A stretch of 64,000 nt of DNA from Diaporthe sp. PMI_573 (taxonomy: Eukaryota > Ascomycota > Sordariomycetes > Diaporthales > Diaporthaceae), in the NCBI GenBank assembly GCA_021399435.1, contig JAJTUP010000108.1, positions 120,095-184,094 of the forward strand, in the 5' to 3' direction. How positions within the stretch are numbered: position 1 is the stretch's first letter; the number at the start of each line of letters is the position of its first letter. Under the pieces are notes generated by a model. It saw only the letters and a program-made list of their open reading frames with translations, made no database searches and was not told the DNA's origin. A program made the translations under genes and the position numbers. Shown in pieces: positions 55,786-64,000 of this stretch.

Positions 55786-57304
55786 AGTATACTAAAATAA
55801 TAACCTATAGTAAAGAGAAGCTATTAGGTAGATACTAACCTATATATATACAAGAAAATTAGTAAGAAAAGTAATATTCTACTAAATGTATAGAGAAGAT
55901 TAGTAAACCCTAAATAATAAAATAGTAGAATTAATATACAAGATAGCCTATTAGTAAAAGAGTTAATAACCTACTTTATATAAGTACTAATAAATATTAT
56001 TTATCTTAATTTAAGTAGAAATAATCTTTAATATACCTTATTGTTGAAACAAATAGCCGCTACACTAGAAATAACCACTAAAAGCAACATGCTGCACTTG
56101 GCAGCTACTCCAGAGAGCTTATATTTAGGTGTCAACGTCACCTGTTCTATACTTATATAAAGACTTTAACGGATGAACAGCCTATTAATTTAAACAAGTC
56201 TATTATATATTTACTAAAAAAACTCCTATAGATACTAGAGACCAAAAGAATCTTAACATCACCTCTATAAAGGTATTTAAAATTAATTTTAGCAATTCTC
56301 AAACCAGGGAGATAACAACCCTAACTAGCTATATAAATTCAAGAAATAATTAAAGAACAATAACCAAGTACTGAAGCCCTACAAGTTAATGACCGGCCGT
56401 CAACTATACAAACATAATCAGAAGCCCTATGAATTAATCAATAACCTATACTAGGCCCTTAGGTAAATTCAAGATCCGTATAAAAATAAACAGCTAATAT
56501 ATAAGGCATATAACAAGTTCCCTTTAAAATAAGATTTACATAAAAGGTGGATAATTTTCTACAACCTTCTTATATAAAGATCACTAAATACTCTCTATAT
56601 ACTAGGGACCTAGTGTATAATCTGCTGCCTAAGTAGATTATATACAACAGTCTAGTTAATATCTAAATAATAGCTACCTTTTAAAAAGGGTAGAGAAAAG
56701 ATACAAACTATACTGGATAACTATACAACCTCTTATATAATAAGGCATAGATCTTTATTAGCCACTATAGAAGACTTTAAATCAAAGAGAACTAGTACTA
56801 TATAGTCTTTCCAGACATTATTTTTAGTTATATAAAAGACTTCTACCTTTATTATATAGGGCTAGAGAAGAGATAGGACGAGATCTATACTTTACTAAAT
56901 ACCTATTTTAATACAAACATTAACTATAATATCTATTAGGCAGACTAGACAACCCTTTCTTTTATATAACTAAAAAGAGAAAACCCTAACAAGATACTAG
57001 TAAAGATTTTAGAAACTGTTATTAATAAGCTACAGCTTGCATAATAAGTACTTAAAAAAGAATACTAGGGAGAGGTTTTACTATATATAATAGTAACCAG
57101 ATCCTATTAAGAAGTTCTAAAGCTATAAGCCACCCTAATTTAGCAGAAACCTACATATAAGGTGCTATTTTTAGACCTTAAAGCCTCCCTCTAAGTAGCT
57201 ATAGACCAGGAACCTATACAGCAATTTTATATATATAATATTTCTATAAATATTAACTTTATAAACTAATAATATATCTTAAACTTTAAAAACTATTAAA
57301 AGTA
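55786..57304. other. RIP-mutated sequence of unknown origin, left of the pogo element
   Basis: From about 56345 to 57240 one plus frame reads on with only TAA/TAG stops, giving stretches such as KPYKLMTGRQLYKHNQKPYE and QDLHKRWIIFYNLLI. No domain recognised. The pogo element at 57305 interrupts whatever this was, and AT-rich sequence of the same look continues at 59629. It could be a transposon ORF, but in such AT-rich sequence frame openness is weak evidence. Confidence 0.35.
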
Positions 57305-59628
57305 ACGTAGTTGGACACCCAGCCGGATAGGACACCCAGCCGGACAGTTTTATTAAATCTACCAACTTTAGCCAACCCCAGCACCTACCCAGAGCAAGAA
57401 TATTAATAGAAGTTGGCACTAATTGGTGCCAACTGCTTTGAATTCTTTATTTTTAATTGATTTAGTTAATTTAAAGTGGTTTGCATAGGTATAGTACCGG
57501 TCTAAAGTGGCCGACTTTTGGTAGAAAAATCGGCTTTCTTACCAAAGTAGAGCATTTTAGCTATGTAAGATTAACCTTAATCTATATCAGCCAGACCAAC
57601 TATTTAAGCGGTCTGCCGCAGACTGCTTAAAATATACTATTATTTACTTAGAATCTAAATAACTAGACTCTTCTATATCTTTTTTATAAGTTTTTGCATT
57701 ATGCTCAGTCTTGCTATAGTTGCTACATTATTGTTTACTCGGTCTGCCGCAGACCGCCTCCTTAGTACTACTAGCTATCTTACTAGCTGGCCGCTTTCTT
57801 TTTTGTTTCTCATTAAGTATTACCTGGGAATCCTTAATACTAAGTACCTCTCCAAGCTATACTTGTATTCTCTTAGCCCTCCGGCACTTGGCAAGCCCTA
57901 TATTAGCCTTCTCAAGAATATAGACCCAATTATTTAAAAGAGTGATCTAATGTATTATTACTTGTATACCTTTAGTAAACTTCTTAACTGCCTTAAGAAT
58001 TAGTGTAGGAAAGCTTCCCTAATAGGCAGAGATTCTGCCCTTTATAAAACTTAATTGCTGGATAGTTTGGTGGGTATTAGAGAGTGTCTGTAATTTCCAT
58101 TTTGATAGTAATACAAGGAGAAATTGTACCAAAGTTTGTACATAGATATCTAGCTTAGAAATAATAGAGTCTAGGTTCTATAGAGAAATACCAGCCCCTC
58201 TAAACCTAGCTTTTATATTTTCTTTTGTAAAGACTTTGTTGTAGGCTACCTTAAATATAGTAAAGAACTCAGACTTAGTAATATAGTTAATTAAGGCCCG
58301 GATAAAGAGGTTAATCTTATTGCCATATATATACTTTAATAACGAAAATAATGCAATATCTAATAGCTAGAGTAGATAAGATAAATATAGTAATATACTA
58401 ATAGAGATAATATTATTCTCTCTATAGTACTGCTTAAACCTTGCTAATATATAGCTTTTATGCCTATCTAGGATAAACATCTAGTATTTACCCTTAGTCC
58501 GCTTAACTATATATTTGTTACAGTACTGAATCTATTTAAGACTAATCTTATTATCTATCTACCTATTTAGAGTAGGCTTAATTATCTAGCTTGGTAGGAA
58601 GCCAGACTTTGTTGTCTAGTTAGCAAGATAGTAGGCACCTTGGATAATTATAAACGGCAGAATATACCAGCCTTTTATATTAATATATTTAATAGTTATT
58701 GTCTATTCTTAGTTTCTAAATTAAATAGATTTGGCTTTTCTATATTAATTAGAATATATAATAACTAATATTGTAATTATTATATTTATTATAAAGCCAG
58801 TTTTGTTAAAGTTGTATAGGTTATTATCTAGAACCCTATATTTGGCTATTATATTATAGAGAAGCCGAAACTAGTTTTTAATAATCTCTAGATCTTTACA
58901 GCGGGCCCTGTAGTAGTTATATAGCCGATTAAACCTAGTTTTCAGGCTTAGTTGTATATCTACAAAGTATCGTGCCTATTTAATACCAACAGGTTTACTA
59001 TTACGCAATAATAACAAAAGGTTGGCTATATTTTCTATACTAGAAAGTTGTATTAGAAAACCTTGTATATCTTACTTAATAATATATTAGACAAGAGTTT
59101 GCTCTTTAATTAGGTTAAGTTTATAATCGTAAACGCATGATGCTTTACGACAGGGTCGGTTATTTATCCTGTCTAATAATGTACTATAGGGGATATTAAA
59201 GATTTGCGTAGCCTGACGCGCACTTAAGGTCTTCTTGCGATTCTTTTTAGAGTTTTTAATTACTTAAAGCGCTAGATCGACTTTCTCTTCTTTTAAGTAG
59301 ATTGGCATTGTGGTTATTAATTTATAGCGTGTTTAATATTTAAGTAGTTAAAATGATGCGAGACTAACGCGAAAAATGGGGACGCGATTTGTACTAAAAA
59401 CAAACCCGCCCACTAAAACTTTAAAATTTTAGACAGGTACGGTAGCTACACTATAACTCTAAATTGACTAAACTAATTAAAAATAAGGAATTTAAAACAT
59501 TTGGCACTACTTAGCGCTAACTTCTATTGATATTCTTGCTCTGGGTGGGTGCTGGGGTTGGCTAAAGTTAGTAGATTTAGTAAAACTGTCCGGCTGGGTG
59601 TCTTGTCCGGCTGGGTGTCTAACTACGT
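57305..59628 (-). mobile_element. pogo/Fot-type DNA transposon
   Basis: 2,324 bp bounded by terminal inverted repeats of about 110 bp (57305-57414 and 59519-59628) starting ACGTAGTT, and by the TA target dinucleotide on both sides (57303-57304, 59629-59630). Each inverted repeat contains two direct copies of GACACCCAGCCGGAC-like sequence near its end, probable transposase binding sites. It encodes one minus-strand transposase. TIRs are well kept while the gene is RIP-mutated. Confidence 0.92.
57650..59308 (-). pseudogene. pogo/Fot-type transposase, RIP-mutated
   Basis: From the ATG at 59308 (MPIYLKEEKVDLAL) the frame has a psq-type helix-turn-helix (TLSARQATQIFNIPYSTLLDRI). The DDE_1 catalytic domain follows: YNFNKTGF, where the family has Y..DE.G (Asp to Asn and Glu to Lys, G-to-A changes), KGWYILPFIII, then MFILDRHKSY matching LDGH.SH with the second Asp, and the late block NKINLFIRA. 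The reading ends near 57650-57700. Many TAG/TAA codons stand at Gln/Trp positions. The protein would cut and paste the element at TA sites in the nucleus. It is inactive. Confidence 0.85.
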
Positions 59629-62364
59629 TAATTATTAATAATAATTAATTTCCTAAACAGATAGTACTATATTATATAATAAACCTAATAAAATAGCTAA
59701 GTTAGAGGCCCTATAGACAGTTAAGCTACAAACCCTACTACTTTAGCCGTATAAGCTAAAAGTAGAAATACTTTATATATAAAAAGGAAAAATGCTGGTT
59801 AACTAATTACTTAGAATTAAAAAGAAAATATATAAAAGACTAATACCTTTAGGCCTATAAGATATTAAAACAAGACCCTCTATATAATAACTTTATATCC
59901 TACCTACTTAACTATAAAATAGAAAACCCTATAAAAGTAGAATTAAATAATAGCTAAGACTCTAAAAGTAAAATCTAGTTAGTATACCTTATAGACTTAT
60001 CTTTCTATCTTTTTAATACTCAAAATAGTAGAGATAAGCTAATTTATACTATAGAATCTATATAGTATTATCTACTAGAGAGAACTATAGGATACTAAAG
60101 CTGTAAAGTTTTCTATAATAGAGAAGCCCTAAGTATTAGCTTATCTTTATAAAAATCCTTACATAAAGATATCTTAAATACCGGGGACTATATAAGTAAA
60201 GTTTGGCCTAAGTAAGGTAATTTTACCTATTAGTATAATTTTAATAAACAACTCTATTGGATAAGTTAAATACTATATTTTAAATACCTCTACTCTATTT
60301 CTTTTCTCTCTATATAATATAAATAAACTAGAAGCTGTAATGGGCTCTGCACTAGGCACGATGGTCTGGTGAACTGGGAAGGCTAGTACGTATATTAGGT
60401 ATAGGTATGGTGTAAGACTGATTCTTGCCCCCCTTAAGTCTGAGATGTGGGGGCTTTGGGTCCTTTTTTAGAAGGGCCTTTGCCGGGGCTATACCGGGGC
60501 TTCCCCGTGGTTTCTACCCGGCCGTTATAATTATGCCTTTCCCCTGGAGGCCTATCTCCGGGCTGTTAACTATAGCTTTCGTACGGCTTTTATGGGTACC
60601 TTTTAGTTACTACCTCCGGTGATTTACGGAATATTCTAAACTTATACACAACCTTTTCAGCGCTGTACAGGCTAGGTAGCGTGGTTTAAATAGCTTGCCC
60701 TTTAGGCTGCTGTTAACCTCTTTCTCTCTCTAACCTATACTTTATTATTTTTTAAAGTCGTTGCTGTGGCCCTTCTTCTATCTACTGCTTTAAGTGGTTT
60801 TTATAATTACTTCTCGATACTTTTATTATGTCTTGCTTGTCTGGCTTGTTTAAGGGCTTCTTGCCCTTACTATTAGGTAAGGCATTGCCTTCCTCTTTAG
60901 AGGGGTCTCGCGATTGTTTCCGGTCTTTTTCGGCGAGCACTTCTAGCCCTAGGCCTCTAGCCTCTGTTTACTTTCGTTTTCCTTTCGTCGATTCTACCAG
61001 TGAAGGTAGCTCTTTGTATTACTTGCAGTCGTCCTCCCCTTAAGGTCAGAGTGACCCGTTTATAGGGTTCCCTAACTTATTAGGTTTAAGTCCTGAAAAA
61101 TTTGGTAGTGATTGCGCTAGCTCTATTATGAATCCTCTAACCATCTCTTCCTCTTTAAAGCCATCTTCTTTTAAATAGAGCAATACCTTGACTATGACTC
61201 GAGGCAAGTCCTTAAAGGCAGCTGGTAAGCAGCCTACCACTACCCCGCGGACCCCTTAAACTTGTCGCGAGGTAGTAGCAAGCGTTGTCGTGTTACTGGG
61301 TGAGCTAAACCGGAGCAGACCCTTGAAAGTACCTCGAACCCTGAAGGGACTAACTTCTTCTACTGGCAAGTTCATATAGTTATACGTACCTACCAAGGCC
61401 CTTAGACACGTAATGCCTCCTAGCTAGTAGCACGTAGTAGTAGCCCCTACGGATATCGTCCAAACCTCACGCAATATGTCTAGACGGGACGAGAGGGTGT
61501 AGACCTAGAGTTGGGTAATCTAGTCTCGAGCCCTTTGCAAAGCTTGTATACATAGTTTTTTTAAGAGGTTTAAGGAGGATGTACCTTCCTTGTAGGAGGA
61601 TATAACCTATATCATAACTAGTTTAGGGAGCTTTTAGTATAATTAGTGTATTATAAAGCATTACTCGCCTTGTATAATGGTAAGTATCCTTCTATCTATC
61701 GTTATTACTTCTATTAACTATTATAGGGGGATCTTTTAATCATTAAGTTAATCTCTAACTTATATTTTATAAGAGCCCTTTTAAGGGGAATTACCTAAGC
61801 TGTAAATCCTCCTTTATCAATTATATAGGAAAACCAGCTATTAATTTTATGGGTTTACCTAGCCTAAACCTTGATAAACCTGTCTATAAATAGACCAAGT
61901 AGTACTCCGGTATTTCAAAAGATAGTAGAGAATCCAAAGTATAAGAGAGGCTCCTAGGGGGAGAAGAAATAGATCAAGGTTATAAACATGAATCCCCTAC
62001 ATTTCAAGGCATAATTATATGCTAATCTACTCAGAAATCGGCTATTATAGAGGCTAGTGTCTTTCAGTCACAGGCCCTGGCTAATTCGTACCCGCTTTAT
62101 TTGGTATAGTTTGGCTTAGCTAACTCAATAGACGTCCTTTATAAGAAGATCTTAAGGGACCTGGTTAATACTCGTCATGGTATACCACGTGTAGTTCTAG
62201 CTGATAATAGGTTCCTGGTCTAGTATAGCTTAGTTTAGGGGTTTCTCTTAGAGGTTTCGCAGGTTATAGATGACGCTTTTAGGACCTGGCTAGAGGGGTT
62301 TCTATTGTTGTTGTAAGAGATGACCTATGGGATGTAGACGGCTTTTCCCTACTAGTTACTTAGG
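59629..62364. other. RIP-mutated sequence, no gene identified
   Basis: AT-rich to about 60.3 kb and then of mixed composition. Between about 60.4 and 61.6 kb either strand can be read through TAG/TAA codons for long distances. The minus strand gives more protein-like text, for example FKDLPRVIVKVLLYLKEDGF at 61170-61230. It is probably the ORF of a mutated transposon, but no domain, strand or family could be fixed. Confidence 0.4.
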
Positions 62365-62847
62365 TGTTAAAAACACCTAGATTAAGGGTAGAGGGCTAAG
62401 GGTAGAGGGACATAGCAAGGCTGTAGTCAAGATATTCTTCAACACCTTACAGAGAACAAATTCAAGGAAGGAGGAGGCAAGCTAGGTATAGGAGGGAAAA
62501 AGTTAATCTAACTGAAGAACTAACTATCTATCTGAGAGGAAAAGGCTAGGTATATATACATAGAAGGTTCGGACCTTCGGAGAGGTATATTCCTCCGACG
62601 GAGAGAATAATGACTTGAGAAAAACAGGGGCTAGAAAGAGAAATGGGAAAGGGCGGAAGGAATAACTCCGATAAGAAGATTCTGCTAAGCTAGGCTAGCT
62701 GGTTTCTCTACTTATATCTAGAGGCTTGTATAGATAGCCTATTCTTTCTGAAGGAGGTGGATAGGGGCTGAGGGAGGCTGGAAGGGCTTTGAAGGGGCTG
62801 AAGGAGGCTGAAGGGGTCTGGGGGTCTGAAGGAGGCTGTTTATAACA
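62365..62847 (-). repeat. 3' LTR of the chromovirus
   Basis: 483 bp. On the minus strand it runs TGTTATAAACAGCC to GGTGTTTTTAACA, with TG/CA ends and a short imperfect inverted TGTTA/TAACA. The first 90 bases are purine-rich repeats of GGGGCTGAAGGAGGCTG on the plus strand. Confidence 0.88.
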
Positions 62848-62924
62848 GTAGGCCCTCCTTTCCAAAGCGAGTTCCACGAGCTGGTTTAAAACAAAAACAA
62901 GGACAAATAAATAAATAAATATCT

Positions 62925-64000
62925 AGGGCTGGTGAGGGTACCGGGCCAGGTACTTCGAATAGGCCTCGGTCTCAGAGATATTTTCCAAAGGTTCCCAGGT
63001 AGGTGTATCATAGCCTACCCAGCTGACTAAGAACTAGCATTTCTTTCCTCTAATCCTAGAATCAAGAATTTCCTTTACCCAGAATTCCTCTTCCCCTTCA
63101 ACCTCGATAGGGGGGGGTGGAGGAATAACTTGGTTAGGGAGAGGATCTTCGGCTAGAGGTTCAAGTAGAGAAACGTGAAAAACTGGGTGTATTTTCATAC
63201 TAGGGGGAAGCTTGAGTTTATAGGCATAGGGAGAGATTTTCTAAGATATCTCGAAGGGCCCTAAGCGTTTAAAATCTAGCTTTTGAGAAGGCCTAGTAGT
63301 GCGAATATGGCGGCGAAGTAGCCATACTCGAGAGCCCAGAGCAAAATTCGGAGCAGATCGTCGACTTTTATTTGCCTGCTCAGAATAGGCTTCCTGAGCC
63401 AGGCGGATTTCTGAACGGATAAAATTCTCGAGGTCTGAAAACAAAGAAGTAAATTCTTTTACTTCTTCTAGGGTCGAATCTAGGGCTGGAAGTAGGGAGT
63501 CGAAACGAGGGTGAAAGCCGTAGTTAGCAAAAAAAGGCGAAATCTTGGTTGTCGAGGAAACAGAATTATTATAAGCAAATTCAGCCATAGAGAGCCAGTC
63601 TGCCCAGTCATCTTGTTGATAGGATATATACCCTCGAAGGTATTGTTCCAATAGGGCATTAATAGCTTCTGTCTAGCCGTCAGACTATGGGTGGTTTGCA
63701 GTAGAAAAATTCTGTTTAATTCCGAGTAACCCGTATAGGGCCTTGGAAAATTCGGAAATAAAAATAGAACCTCGATCAGAGACAAATTCAGAAGGAAGAC
63801 CGTGAAGACGAAAGATATTATCTCTAAATAGTAGGGCCCAGCCCTTAGAATCCAGAGTGGTGTTGCAGGGCACAAAATGGCTCATTTTCAAGAGTCGGTC
63901 AACAAAAACGATAATGGCGTCGAAAGAATTTAAAAGGGGTAGGCCAGTAATTAGATCCATAGAAATAGAAGTCCAGCGTTTCTGGGGGATCTCCAGGGGT
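62925..64000 (-). pseudogene. Chromovirus integrase and chromodomain
   Basis: The minus frame from beyond the window reads MDLITGLP with the first integrase Asp region, VSDRGSIF with the second Asp, and then DG.TEAIN with the catalytic Glu. Two TAG codons (near 63675 and 63682, expected HPQSDGQTE) split the frame. AEFAYNNS, GFHPRF and RLGPFEI follow, then a chromodomain near 62930-63095 ([31 protein letters not shown]). Chromodomain integrases of this kind target heterochromatin marks. Few lesions, so this is a young copy. RT and Gag lie outside the window. Confidence 0.9.

Larger units (their letters stand above)
62365..64000 (-). mobile_element. Chromodomain Ty3/gypsy element (chromovirus), 3' end
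   Basis: The 3' LTR (62365-62847), a purine-rich tract just upstream on the minus strand (GGAAAGGAGGGCC, plus positions about 62850-62865) and the end of pol, continuing past the window edge. Only lightly RIP-mutated. The LTR matches the fragment at 1-160. Confidence 0.9.

Noticed and set aside
60425..61043. Plus-strand frames of 65 and 71 codons as genes
   Set aside because: Both strands read similarly through RIP stops and no family is recognisable, so no direction can be chosen.

Overview
The window looks like an accessory, repeat-rich part of a filamentous ascomycete genome (Pezizomycotina). Genes have short introns with GT..AG ends and CTGAC-type branch points. The gene families are typical of these fungi: a PTH11/rhodopsin-type receptor, CYP61, a PNP_UDP-NACHT NLR, DUF3716, DUF6594 and a pisatin-demethylase-like P450. 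Large tracts carry the mark of repeat-induced point mutation (RIP): C-to-T and G-to-A changes, with Gln and Trp codons turned into TAG/TAA. I saw no rRNA, tRNA or CRISPR array. All calls come from reading the sequence; no database search was run.

Layout. (1) 1-20.6 kb is an AT-rich RIP graveyard. It holds the end of a chromovirus LTR (1-160), a complete Ty1/copia element with a 5-bp target duplication (269-7653), a solo copia LTR (7958-8289), and one hAT transposase relic (8780-15150). The hAT is split by two oppositely oriented solo-LTR-like repeats and by an internally deleted copia copy that carries its own 317-bp insertion. A gypsy solo LTR, an 8-bp tandem repeat, an NLR pseudogene and a DUF6594 pseudogene follow. 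(2) 20.6-49.9 kb has near-normal base composition but is mostly decayed genes: Tc1/mariner transposase, LPMO-like protein, an unknown spliced gene, metallo-beta-lactamase, a LINE, two P450 relics, a 2OG-Fe(II) oxygenase, a kinase-like protein, an MFS transporter start and an NRPS-like adenylation/carrier fragment. Two genes look fully intact: a PTH11-like receptor (39086-40496, minus, four exons, 408 aa) and a CYP61/ERG5-type sterol C-22 desaturase (43966-45931, plus, five exons, 530 aa). A short DUF3716 ORF is also open. (3) 49.9-64 kb is again RIP-mutated. It holds another copy of the LTR-like repeat, a truncated Ty3/gypsy element with its 5' LTR, a pogo/Fot-type transposon with about 110-bp terminal inverted repeats, and the 3' end of a chromodomain-bearing gypsy element whose LTR matches the left edge of the window.

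Together the central genes look like remains of one or more specialised-metabolism loci (P450s, MFS, NRPS-like A-T fragment, oxygenase) around a surviving sterol-desaturase gene. The NLR and DUF6594 pseudogenes are remnants of a fungal self/non-self recognition type locus. The functional links between neighbours are inference.
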